Below, one piece after another: positions 33,049 through 44,700 of a stretch of 64,000 nucleotides of DNA. How positions within the stretch are numbered: position 1 is the first letter of the stretch; the number at the start of each line of letters is the position of its first letter. This DNA comes from Naematelia aurantialba (lineage: Eukaryota > Basidiomycota > Tremellomycetes > Tremellales > Naemateliaceae): NCBI GenBank assembly GCA_021527695.1, contig JAKFAO010000005.1, positions 992,001-1,056,000 of the forward strand. The letters run 5' to 3'. A program made the translations under genes and the position numbers. A model generated the notes under the pieces. That model searched no databases. It saw only the letters and a program-made list of their open reading frames with translations, and had not been told where the DNA came from.

Positions 33049-34370
33049 ATGTCCAGGTGCGCGTCCCCTTTCCCGCCTTCCCGCCTTCCCGCTTTCCCTC
33101 CTCCACCGGGATAAGGGTGAGAGGGTGAGGAAGTCGAGCGACGGTGGAGTCTGACGCGGCAGTGCGCGCAACTACACGATCGACGACTCGCAGTGGTCGA
33201 CGCCGTTTCTGGCACTTTCGGCCGGATGGAACATGCTGCGCGTGGACGGGGCCAACGAGTACATCAACCAGACGCAGGTGGACGCGATGGTGCCGCTCCT
33301 GGGGAACTTCTGGAACAGCTCGCTCAGCTGGACCACGACTCCCGGCGCTAACACGACCGTCATGTTCGTCGGTGCGTCTCTCTGCGTCCCGTCCCGTCCC
33401 ACCACTGGACGCCTGCCTACTGTAGCTTCCTCCAATCAAAAATACTGTACGGGTGCATCGATATCGTTCCTATCGTTCCGCGTCCGTGTCGCTGTCGCTG
33501 TAGAGCTGAGGTGGATAGGAAGCGACATCTGGGCGTACGGCGTCGCAGGTCCCGAGCAAGGCCCCTTCAGCGTCACGCTCGATAACGCTACCATCGGCGT
33601 GGACTTTTCCGCCGCCGCCGATACGACCGACTACCACCGTCTGCTGTTCGGCACGCACGGGCTCGACGACGGGCCGCTGCACTACCTCACGCTGACGAAC
33701 CGTGGCAACACCAGTCTCGCCTTTGATGTCGCCTACGTCCAGTCTGCAGCGGCCTTCTCGTCTGTCCCTTCCCTCTTGTTCTAGCCCACCTCAGCGGCTG
33801 ACCACAGAGCACAGTCGATCTTCCATAGCCTCCGATACGCCGCCGTCCGCGTCCGCATCTGCTTCGTCCGCGGAGGCGCCTGCGATCGCAGCGTCTTCCG
33901 ACCAGCCCACATCTCCACTCACCACGTCTGCCGCAGCGGCCAACTTGTCGGCCCTCTTGCCCACGCAGTACAGCGCCGCGCAACTTGCCTCTCTGACCGA
34001 AGCATACCACTTCAACTGGAACGGCGCGGCGTACTTCTTGGTCGTCTTCGGCTCCCTCGTCACCGCGGCGCTGCTCGTGTTCCTCCTGTATATCTGGCGA
34101 CGCGCTCATGCCCGACGCAGTGACAAAGGTATATCAGGCGGCTGGGGTCGCCCGGCCAGCAGGCGCGCCGGCGAGAGCTACCTCGTCTCCGAGGGGAAGA
34201 CCCGAGGTAGACCGACCACGCGCGTCCTGGAAGCTCTCAAGGGGAAGCAGATCAGTCACCCCATGCCGAGCGATGACGGACACAGCATTGGAGACAGCCA
34301 GCGGCCCACGTCTCACGGGACAGACGTCAGCTATATGCATGAGCCCGACGATCGAGCCCAAGGCTGGTGA
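33049..34370 (+). CDS. Single-pass membrane protein with N-YTIDDS ectodomain
   Basis: Exons 33049-33056, 33163-33371, 33519 to about 33736, and about 33810-34370 give roughly 331 residues. The ectodomain opens with NYTIDDSQW and has NTTVMFV, DIWAYGVAGPEQGPFSVTLDN and LHYLTLTNRGN. This is the beta-sandwich, galactose-binding-like pattern common in basidiomycete membrane proteins. A Ser/Ala-rich stalk, a membrane segment (AAYFLVVFGSLVTAALLVFL) followed by Arg-rich residues, and a short cytosolic tail come next. There is no obvious signal peptide: exon 1 encodes only two and a half codons. The last intron junction is ambiguous, because the available donors are GTCCAG or GTCCCT. The function is unknown. 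Confidence 0.65.
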
Positions 34371-34820
34371 TGATGATCGCGTATACCCCATTTCTTCGTA
34401 GGCAGTCTGAATGTAGGGCACTGGATGCATAATCGCGCAATATTCTCTGTTAGCAGATCCCCTTGAGCATTAGTACAAGTGCATCTCCTTCATCCTGGCT
34501 CGCCGTGCGTCCTTAAGTCGCTTAGTCGTTCTAGAGATTGATAGGAACAGCAGTCATGCTATCTGATTCCTGTGCAGAGCTGGTCGAGAATCTGATAAGC
34601 GCCGCATGCGTTCCTGCTTATCAGTCCGACTGAAGCTGCATCGGCTTCTCACCAAGACAGCTGGAGGAGCTACCGGAGATAAAAGCCGATCTAGCTCCAG
34701 ATGGTTTAATCGCTTCAGAGCTTCCATATTGCATCGATCGAGGACGTAGCTCGAGACGAAGGAATTTAGACCTAGCTCAATGGCTAGCTCGTCTTCTCCT
34801 TCCAGCTGTCTGTTTAGTCA
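34371..34820. other. Tail-to-tail intergenic region
   Basis: 450 bp, visibly more AT-rich than the left part of the window. It may contain a last small exon of the Zip2/SHOC1-like gene near 34780. Confidence 0.35.
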
Positions 34821-37630
34821 TCACCAAGAATTCAGACTTGCCTTGCGCTCCGTCAACCAGCGGCGTTGTTCCAGTAATGCAATGGACGCCATTTCTTGAT
34901 GGCCCTTTATCCGTATCGAGTCGAGCTCTTCCTCAACGATTGTGCGTAGAGCCCCGGCTACTTCTGCTGCCGGCCCAAGAGCGAAGATCATGCTTGGTGT
35001 TCCAATCAAATCAGGGTTCTCCTTGTCGCAGCTGATCGCCAACTTGCGCTTAAAAGACGAGATTGAGTTGATCAGTGGTTCCGTCAGGGGGTTAGGAAAC
35101 GGTACGGCCGAACGGCCCTTCTCATTTTGCGAATAGGGGACGACCTCGAAAATCACTAGAATACGACTGAAGCAAATCGACGACGTCCGGAGACACGCTA
35201 AGAGGTGTTTCTGTGCTCCGGCATCGCACAGATCAACGAGCTTGCGGAACAATACCGCTGTTTGTCCCGACAAAGCGAGGTCCGCTCCCTGAATGCTCGG
35301 GTCCTCGCGCTCGACCAGCTCGAACCCCTGTTGATCAAGTGAACGACGCAGAGCGCGATGTTGCAAGCTCCCCAGCCCTGCCAAGATCGGTAGGTTTGGA
35401 TCTGTCGGAGCAGAGCGCCGAGTGGCGGCAACCCACCAATGTGGGTTCTCAAAGCTCTTGTTCCTCTTCCATTCTTCTGACACCTTCGGTATTGCAATCG
35501 GGTTCTCTTCAGTTATCGATGAAGACGAGGGAGTCCGCTTCGTAAAGTTGGTTGCTAGATCGGAGCGAAGACGCAGCCGAAGATAGTTAGGCATTGTATC
35601 CAGACTTGCTGGACTAACTCGAGAGCTTTGCTGCGCTTGGGGTACTGTTGCGTTCTTGACCACCTCTTCCAATGTACGCATGGTAACGGGGAGAAACCCT
35701 GCCTGTATACCGTCATTACAGCCCTTCCTCAGCCTCTTTCCTGGCGGTAGCTGTGTGTGGAGAGGTATAGTCGCCGCATTGAGAGATGTTGCGTCAACTC
35801 CTTGTTCTCGGGTGGCATACGGGTGCCGCTCAAAGTAGAATTTGTCTCCATCGTTGTCAACGTTGGCGGATACTCCCTGCTTTTGCTCTGCTTCGCCCTT
35901 GGCGGGTGCTCTGTGAAGCTTAGGGATGCCTGTCTTGAACGGCGTTTCGTGGATGGAGGGCGAAGAGGTGTAGATGAGGTGACTTGGTTGGCTACACTGG
36001 CTGAGGAGTGCAGCTCAGCAAAATGCAAGCAAGGCCGCACTCACTAAGGACGATTACGTTTTAAAGGCATCAGTGGCATCTCCAGCTGATCATGTTCCCA
36101 ACGCCTGCGTTTCCTCGTCGGCGTCACGAGATGTTCCGGTATGTGTAGCGGTGGACGCTTAATGGTCTCCGGTTGAGACATATGTGTCGATGGCGTCAGG
36201 GGATCAACCGCCCGTTCTTCTGATGAGCTTTAGCACCAATCGAGATGTAGACGTACCAAACTCGTCTAGCAAGTCGATGCTGAAAGGATCCTCCACACAT
36301 TGCTCTCCCTGTTCGAGTGTCTTGTACATCCCGACGCTAGCTAATATGCCTTTCGGCGTGATCGCAGAGCCACCTGCTTGCGAAAACAGCTTAGCGTTCT
36401 TTACGTGGTCGCCAGCCAGCGGCTTGATCGACTTGTTGATCTCGCAGAGCAGCCCAGGGCGCCAGAGCGGGTCGATGTTGTTGGAGGCAGGGAATAAGGG
36501 TGGCGAAATGGGCCTTGGGACTGCCTGACTATCAGCATCGGAGTGGTTGTTTGCTACCTTCGAAGCTGCCTCTGTTTCCAATCGCCACTTTTCCCAGATT
36601 GGATCATCCACGAGGCTGACACGGGCTCGCCGAGTGCTGGCGACGAGACTCCTAACGGCTTTATCACGCTCTGTTTTTGCAGCTGCAGCTGTCTCAACGC
36701 TCAGCTCTGGACGCATTCGACTTCTGTCAGTTTAAGGCTACATGGGGTGCTCACAGTAGCCCGTCCACGTCAATGTCTTCCTGAGGAATGTTTGGAGAGG
36801 GAAGCAGGGTTAGACAACGACTCCGACTTGTCTCGCAGACCAAAGCGCTTAGAGACTTTGGGCCGTGTCTCTTCTTCGATCCATGAATGCTTGGGGTCTC
36901 TCGGAGAGCTTTTCGAGTGAGAACCGTCTCCATGTACGCGCTTGTTCGTAGCTCTGGGAAAGCTGTTCTCAGCCTGACTCTGCGCGCCAGACACGTACAT
37001 TCTTTCTTGTCGACGAATCTTTCCAATCCGTTCCACTGGGAGATCCTCCGTTGTCGCTTGAACGCCTGTTTTAGGATTCTCTGGCTATCGTTGTCCAGGA
37101 CGAGCGGCTCCCGCCAACCCATTTGCTTTTCCCGTTCTGTCACCAGCTTAGTTATGGGGAGTAAGGATATGTTGAGCGGCCCCGGGTAGTTGAGCGGGTC
37201 CTGAGGTTGGAGTATAGTATCAAAGATCTGAGATAGCATCAGCTACACAGAATAGAAATCAGCTTATCTGACCTGCGAGGATAGATGCTCCGTATATTCA
37301 ACGTAAGGAAAGGCTGTTTCCGGACGAGCGCATTCTGCCGCTTCCTCCAAGATATCTTGACTTTGGGGAGTCCAATAATGTACGTCTTCCTTGTCCATTG
37401 ACGTCTGTTCTGAGCTCTAGGATGCAGAAGACCCGGCGTCTGCAGTCGACTCCGAGTGAAATGAGCGGGCGACGTTGTATTAATGGTTGATACCATCGTG
37501 CTTTGACATGTTCGGCCAGTGGCGAGGAAAGAAGAAAGACTTGCAAGAGCAAAGAAAGCGGGTTTCGATTCGTTTTCAACCGGTCAAGCATTTCTGTCCA
37601 TTGTATCCCACAGCGCTTCACACCATACAT
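34821..37630 (-). CDS. Candidate Zip2/SHOC1-like meiotic crossover protein
   Basis: Nine exons on the minus strand: 37451-37630, 37273-37416, 36755-37242, 36558-36723, 36257-36524, 36058-36219, 35821-35991 and 34821-35698, the last long; I count eight if the first is dropped. Phases close throughout, giving up to 818 residues. The C-terminal 200 residues read QGADLALSGQTAVLFRKLVD, then ICFSRILVIFEVVPYSQ and MIFALGPAAEVAGALRTI. This resembles an inactive XPF-nuclease fold as in Zip2/SHOC1, which acts with Spo16 on meiotic recombination intermediates. The middle is Lys/Arg-rich and disordered. No nuclease motif (ERKxxxD) is seen. It sits 45 bp behind RWDD2 on the same strand. The start is uncertain (37630 or 37398), and the family call rests on fold-level resemblance only. 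Confidence 0.5.
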
Positions 37631-37675
37631 GATCTGCGTCGCCTGCTTGTCAGACAGTCAGACGACCTTAGGTCC

Positions 37676-38543
37676 TCAACGTCCCGGCGCCCCAGACCCT
37701 ATGCCGATATCCAAAAGGAGATCGTCTCTGCCTCTCTTCTTCATCCACTCCAGTGCCTCGCCGATCTTCTCCATCTCAGTCCATTCACCTCGACCTTTGC
37801 CTCCTCTGGCTCCGTCCTGTTTCCCCTTGCCCCCCTCGATCGGCGTCTGTTCAGGTAACGGCTCGACCCCTACTCTGACTCGCAGAGCCAGCCAGTTCCA
37901 GCTCTTTACTTCTCTCAACCACTCAATGAGATCGTCGTGACCACCTATAGCGTACATGATGCCCGGGTGCCCAATCTTGGAAAAGCCAACCAAAGATAGT
38001 TCAGAAGACAGTGCCACCAGATTCTTGCGCTTCGTTGAGGAGAGCAAATGGTGTGACGTGAGAAGGGCGTGGTGAGGGGCGTCCAACCGGCCCAAAGTCT
38101 TGGATTCGGTCGAGCGAAGCTCAGGAGAGGCAGGGTGTGCCGCGAGAAGAGGAAGGAAGTAGGCAGAAAGTGACTGGAATAACGGGTATCTAGGGACGTG
38201 TCAGTTGTGAGAGACAAGAGGTGTCCCGTTCGACTTGCTCTTCTGAAACATCCCACTGTTTCAATCGCTCCTGCGACCAAATCTCCCACCCTTGCGCTTC
38301 CTCTCGGCCAAAGCTTGTCCCCTTGACATTGATGGTGATCGCACTGACATTGGGGTAGAGATCAGATACTGCAACCTCGAGGCCTAGGTCACTCTCGTTA
38401 CTGCTGATGTGGAAAATCAAAGCATCAGGTGTTGACAGTCTGACCTCCAGCAGTTCAGCCGGAAGCAGTGAGCACGAGATCAACTCCACTTCCGCATCGA
38501 GTCGAGGAAGCATGCATGGAGTAGAGTCTGTCGAGTTCTCCAT
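37676..38543 (-). CDS. RWDD2-like protein (RWD plus Prp3_C-type domain)
   Basis: Exons 38257-38543 and 37676-38189 give 266 residues, ATG at 38543. The N-terminal half is RWD-like: RLDAEVELISCSLLP, then VAVSDLYPNVSAITINVKG, with the YP typical of RWD domains. The C-terminal half matches the Prp3_C/DUF1115 pattern: HALLTSHHLLSSTKRKNL, LSLVGFSKIGHPGIMYAIGG, EWLREVKSWNWLALRVRV. The architecture is that of RWDD2-type proteins, whose role is not established. It is divergent from SEC22 over 110 bp, so the two probably share one promoter. Confidence 0.75.
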
Positions 38544-38653
38544 GATCCTCTCGCAGGCAAGGGTGGCAGGATCCCATTACGTAATGAGATTGCTGGTGGA
38601 TAGAGGTTCCAGCGCCGTTTCATGCCTCGACTATGCTCTGAACGCTCATCCAA
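38544..38653. promoter_or_regulatory. 110-bp divergent spacer RWDD2/SEC22
   Basis: Only 110 bp separate the two ATGs, so the core promoters must overlap. There is no TATA box. Confidence 0.5.
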
Positions 38654-39597
38654 ATGGTCCGGTCAACCACAATCTTCCGAGTCAGCGATGCACTCCCATT
38701 GGCAGCGAGTGTCGATGATGAAAACGTGAGTATTCCCGTATTCCCGTGTAGTTCTATGCTTGTTCATGGTAGCTTACACTAAGCTCGTAGACTGAGAAAG
38801 CCCTGACGGAGTACAAGCAGCAGTCCAAGCTGGTCTTCCGACGCCTGAACGCCAACAGTGAACCTGCTTGTTCCATCGAGTCTGGCCAATATACCCTCCA
38901 GTATGTGTCGCTGCTATCACATGGTCAACCTGCGTCTTGCGTTGTGGCTCGTGCTGATGCACCCAGCTACCTGATCGTCGACAAGGTCATTTACATGTGT
39001 ATTTGTGATGCGACCTATCCCCGAAAACTTGCATTCTCGTACCTGGATGAGTTGTCCAAGGAGTTTCAGCGGAGTTACGAGGGCAAGATCGAGACCGTTA
39101 CCAGGCCATATGCGTTCATGGGATTTGGTGAGTTCCCTCTCGCTCTGCTCCTCCAATACACCTGCTACGCGTCAGCGAAGTGCTGATGGTGGTGGCAATG
39201 GCAGACACCTTCATTGCGAAGACCACCAGGCTGTATCGCGATTCCAGGACTTTGACACAAGGGAGTGGAACGGCGGCACCACCGTCTCAGATGGACCAGC
39301 TCAACCAGAACCTAAAGGATGTGACGCAGATCATGACGAAGAACATGGAGGACCTGCTGTGGCGTGGAGATAGTCTAGACCGTAAATCATTTCAGCCGAC
39401 TAGATTGTGAAACCAAGGAGCCACATGTCTGACTTGTCGTAGGTATGTCGACGTTATCGACGTCTCTTCGATCCGAATCTGCAAAGTACCGCAAGGCAGC
39501 ACGTAATATCAATCTTCAAGCGTTATTGCGGAAATGGGCACCAATCGGCGGCATTGCACTCTTCTTCATCCTGTTCATGTGGTGGCGTTTCTTCTAG
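38654..39597 (+). CDS. SEC22: R-SNARE Sec22
   Basis: Sec22 is the R-SNARE for ER-Golgi traffic. Exons 38654-38725, 38791-38900, 38967-39127, 39205-39381 and 39443-39597 give 224 residues, normal for the family. It opens VRSTTIFRVSDALPLAASVD, with a longin domain to about 125 (YLIVDKVIYMCICD, FSYLDELSKEF). The SNARE helix (about 140-195) contains NLKDVTQIMTKNMEDLLWRGDSL, with Arg at the zero layer. A C-terminal anchor (GGIALFFILFMWWRFF) ends the protein, as expected for a tail-anchored SNARE. The family call is firm. Confidence 0.95.
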
Positions 39598-39703
39598 TGC
39601 TTCATCTATCACATATATGCCACACGTCAACGGAAGGATGCTCGCGAGGCACAACCAAGGCAAGGAACTTGTATGACGAACGCAGACCATGCATCACGAT
39701 ACA

Positions 39704-41278
39704 TTATGATTCAGATATGAACCGCTGGAGCCTAGCACGCAATACACGGAGACTCGCTCTCGCCCTCCGCCACCCCCCGCTGACAATCACCATGCCTGCT
39801 AGCAAGATCAACAAACCCACACCTGCATCGATAGTCGCACGTCGCACAGCTCCGATGAGCCACCAGATAATGCGGATCGACAGACTCTTTCTATGCCTCA
39901 CCCGTGTTGTCGTACGTGTTGTAGGCCATCGTTCACGCTCGGCCTCCTCCTCCAGCTCGTCTAGCTCATCAGCAGACGACCAGAACCACCTCTTTCTCCT
40001 ATCTTCCCTGCGCAACAACATTGCTTGTGAGCGTTCAAGGCTGGACAGGCGCTCGTGCAGCGCAGCCAGGGACGTCTGAATCTGCTGTAAAGTATGCGGA
40101 ACATTGGGAGGTTGATGAGAGAATGTCGACGCCGAGGCAGGACGGGGATAAAGCGGTAGGCCTTGAGAGATGCCGAGGTAAGGAGAAGGGGCGGATATCT
40201 CGGGTGTTGCATAGTCTCGAGCTTGAGGTACCTGGGGGCTGTAGGGGCGAGAGGACGACGCTCTGGGCTGTTCCGAGACAAAACCCAAAGTCGGCTGTCC
40301 CTGCGGGATACGCGTCTGTCGGAACGAATGCACCGAATCTTTGTGCCCGACTTTGCCTTGCGCCCCGCTCCGGCCCCCAATGAGACTATGCGCCCTCGAT
40401 GGTGCAAGACCTAGTGCCGGCGTCCCGACATGGCTTTGTGGTTCTGACTGAGGGATATCAGACGGTGCCAAGGCAGCCAGACTGAGGAGCGAGCGGTGTG
40501 AGTGGGCCAGAGCCGATGGAGGGATGATATCGGGAGCGACGTCGGGTGGAGGCAACGATGGATCAGGCGGAGGATACAGGACGTAATGCGGAGGCGAGGG
40601 TGGTGAAGGCGGAGGCGATGCCTGAGATGAGTGATAAGATGAGGAGGACGAGGCAGGGGAGGCAGGTCGATCTGGATAGAAATAGTCAGTGATGAAACGC
40701 ATACGCTGAAGACTGCCTGCGCGCGAGGGCGAGCCGCTCACTTGGTTCGGCGCCCGAGAACCCCTCGAGCTCTTCGATAGCCTGCTTTGCATTTTCACGA
40801 TCTGCGAATCTGCGCAGAATCTGTCGAGGATCAGTTTCTGGCTCGACCCGCTCCCACCTCACCTTCAACAATGACGCGACATATGATCGTTTGGCTTCGA
40901 CTTTCTCCACGCCTTTCTGTTTATTCCACGAGTCCCTTTCGTGCCCGTCAGACTCAGATATCACCTCTGACAGCGGAAATTGACTGACCACTTGGCTCGT
41001 CCGAGCATATCGAGCATTCCCGGACGAGCAATCGAGATGTCTCCTTCGGTCGCTTGACCAGTCAGTTTGCCGTGGTCTCTCGGATAACGGCAACTCACCT
41101 TGCTTGTACAAGGCGTATAAACGGAGCTTGTCCTCGTAGCTCGTCTGCACCGGTCCTGCCTTTGGCAAGCTCTGAACGATGTCTACCGCGCGGTGGAACT
41201 GCCTATAGGTATCGCTCAGTCGCGGTCCACGCTCCATATGAACCTTCTGACTTACGCGTCGATCATTTCACTCGCCAT
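39704..41278 (-). CDS. Tail-anchored acyl-CoA-binding protein (ACBD5-like)
   Basis: Exons 41256-41278, 41099-41202, 40989-41052, 40863-40935, 40742-40820 and 39704-40671 give 436 residues. The ACB domain fills about 1-95: AQFHRAVDIVQSLP, SYEDKLRLYALYKQATEGD, RPGMLDMLGRAKWDSWN. It keeps the Tyr/Lys residues that hold acyl-CoA. A long Ser/Pro-rich linker follows, then a heptad-like stretch (LQQIQTSLAALHERLSSLER), a basic patch and one membrane anchor (about 396-413) near the C-terminus. This plan matches animal ACBD5 and fungal Atg37, which anchor on peroxisomes or ER; I infer a similar place. It is tail-to-tail with SEC22. Confidence 0.85.
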
Positions 41279-41704
41279 GACTGTGTGTCGATCGACAAAG
41301 GTGGCGGTAGCGAGTCAAGCGGAAAGGTTCGCAACGGCGGGAACACGAGTAGAGAATGTTGTGCCGATGTGTCAATGTCGTCCCCCTATGTACGCCTATC
41401 TCATTCACGTCGATGTCCCCCTTCAAGAGTACATGCAATCGATACTCTCACTGCGGTGTGTCTGGGTACACAACGGGCAAACCGGTTATCCCAAAATCTT
41501 ACGTAATATCTAATTTTGTGGTCATGTTCAGCTGCAAAAGTTGAAACGGTCTCTCAGCCCAGTCTCTCTATTCGCTCTGCTCGTGTCACAAAGTCGTGAC
41601 TGGGGCCAAGCAGCTCTCGAGGAGGACGTGGAAGCTCCGCGGCCCCCGAAGTAACCCGTCCTCTCCTTCCCCTGGCCCGGCCAAACGGCGTCCGCTTGCC
41701 CAGC
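41279..41704. promoter_or_regulatory. Divergent spacer ACBP/RPA190
   Basis: 426 bp between divergent start codons. No TATA box or clear motif is seen. Confidence 0.35.
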
Positions 41705-44700
41705 ATGGACATCGCTCATCCCATCTCCACCGAGGTCACCTCCATTTCCTTCTCCTACCTCACCTCAGAGGATATACGGTCGATCTCTGTCCAAAAAGTG
41801 GATAATCCCGTTCTCCTCGACAACCTGAATCTTCCTACAAGAGGTGGACTGTACGACCCGAAGCTGGGGCCGATGGGCGCTCGAGACGTGTGAGTGGTGA
41901 TACCGAGAAGGGAGAGGAATCAAGTTGCTGATGAGTTTGGGATAGCTGCGAAACATGCCATTTGTCATATTTTGCGTGTCCGGGACATTTTGGCCATATC
42001 GAGCTCCCCGTTCCTCTTTACAACCCGCTATTCATGTTGCAAGCGTACAAACTGCTCCAAAACACCTGCCTCTACTGCCACCACTTCAAAATGCCCGAGC
42101 TGATGGTGAGTTCATCCCATATCAACGGTACCTGACTGCCCTAGCTTCGTCAACATATCGCACGACTCCAATTACTAGATGCCGGCCTCGCCGAGGAGTC
42201 TCACGTCATCACACAGCTTATCCCAATCGAGAAGGACGAAGGCGAGGGGGACGAGGACGATGATAAGCGTAACGGGGCTACAGCAGCACATCTTTCAGCA
42301 CAGACGGCGGCAGAATACATTCTACGGATTGAGAAGTTTACCAAATATGCGCTCAGCGTTGCCAAGCGGAAGGGAACGGGCAAAGACGCTTACAAAGAGG
42401 GACTGGTGTTTGAGGAGCGGAAGCGCGTCATGCACGAGACCCTCGCTACCAGTGGGAAGCCTTGGTCAAAGCGCTGCCACAGATGTCAGGCGTGAGTGCA
42501 CAGAGCTAGAGTAGATGAACCGCGCTCATTGTGCTAGCTTTGCGCCAACCTTCCGGAAAGAGAAGAGCACGAAGATCATTGAACTCGAGCTGGATCCCAA
42601 GAGGAAACTCGCCAATTCCACGATCGGTGTGAAACGTCGTGACGTCGTCAGTAATGGATCCTCATTATTCAAGAAAAAGTCCAAAAGGGCGCAACACGAG
42701 GACATTGACGAGGGCATTGAGCTCAGCTCCAATGGGTCGAGTGCAAAGGAGGACAACGAGATCGAATCGGACCACTCGGTGGACATGGACGACGAGGACG
42801 ATGAGGAGCCAGAAGAGGAGGACGAGGGTATCAATCTTCCAAAAACAGCGAGTGGGCAGTTGAAGACTGCACGTGGGCGGAACGAGAGGGTGATGGCGCC
42901 GGGTGAAGTCCGACAACATCTACGACTGCTTTTCCAGAAGGAGCCAGAGCTTTGCGGCTTGCTCTTTGGCCGACATGGCGGCCCAGCGGCATCTAGGCTT
43001 CCTGTCCCTTCTTCAACCCTCGCCGATATGTTCTTCCTCGACGTCGTGCCAGTGACTCCGACACGCTTCCGCCCGGCCTCACGCATGGGAGATGATCTCT
43101 TCGAGAATGCGCAAAACTCCCTTCTCTCCGCCGTTATCACCACCTGCCAACGGATCAAGGACCTGAACCAGACGCTGATAGACCATGCACGAGCAGAGCG
43201 TGGCGAGCTTGTTCTTGACGCTGCAGCGAAGGGGATGGGTGTCAGGACATTCGAGATGCTCTTAGAAGCTCTGATTAAGCTTCAAAACGACGTCAACAGC
43301 TTCATGGACAGCTCGAAGAACCCGACCATGATGCGACAGGGTAAACTTCCTCCACCAGGTGTGAAGCAATTGCTGGAGAAGAAAGAGGGCTTGTTCCGAA
43401 AACATATGATGGCGAGTTTGATATACTTCTGCTTCTTCGTATGGGACTTGCTGACTCTAGTAGGGCAAGCGAGTCAATTATGCCGCTCGCTCCGTCATCT
43501 CGCCGGATATAAATATCGAGACCAACGAAATAGGCATTCCTCCCGTTTTCGCTCGGAAACTCACTTATCCCGAACCGGTCACCCCGCAGAACGTTGCAGA
43601 GTTACGGCAGCTGGTCATCAATGGGCCAAAGCACCATCCGGGTGCAGCATTGGTTCAGAATGAGGATGGCACGCAAATATCTCTGGTGGGTCTGCAGCAT
43701 CTGAAACGAAGGTCTAACTTTTGTAGGACCGTGCCACTCTGGAACAGCGGACAGCGATTGCCAACCAGCTCTTGACTCCTCAGGGCGACTACGCGAGCAG
43801 CTCCACTGGTCCAGCCCCACGGAACAAGAAGGTGTTCAGGCATATCCGTGATGGCGACATCGTCATTTTGAACCGGCAGCCAACATTGCATAAACCCAGT
43901 ATGATGGCCCACAAGGTCAAAGTCCTTCTGGGCGAGAAGACGATCCGGATGCATTACGCCAATTGGTAAGTTGCTCTAAAGCTCTGCGGCTCACAATCAG
44001 CAACTCTTATAATGCCGACTTTGACGGGGACGAGATGAACATACATTTTCCACGTAAGTGCATTCCTGACCATGGCGGGCTCTCCTGACATGAGCTGCAG
44101 AAAACGAAGTGGCGCGATCTGAGGCATACAACATCGCCAACACGGACAATCAGTATCTCGTTCCGACCTCTGGTAACCCTCTTCGAGGTCTCATCCAGGA
44201 CCACGTCGTAGCCGGCGTGTGGATGTGTAACAAATCCTCCTTTTTCACGCGAGAGGAGTACTTCCAGCTCATCTACGGGGCACTGCGGACGGAGGGAAAA
44301 TACAGCGGTGAAGGACGGATCATCACCCTGCCACCAGCAATCTGGAAACCGCGACCCATGTGGACCGGCAAGCAGATTGTGAGTCGATCGAAAAGTCTCT
44401 TTGCTAACGGCAGATGTCGACAATCCTCACCAATCTTACCCCTTCCAATGCCAAAGGCTTGAACCTCACTTCGCGGAATAAGGTGCAGAACAAATTATGG
44501 GCACGAGACGATTCTTCGGATCCGGCCATGTCAGAAGAAAACACAATCTTCCTGGATGGACATCTGATTTGCGGTGTTCTGGACAAGTCGCAGTACGGTG
44601 CCTCGGCATACGGTCTGGTACACTCGGTTCACGAATTGTACGGACCCATGATCGCCAATCGTCTTTTAGGCGTGCTCAGTCGTCTTTTGACCAAATTCTT

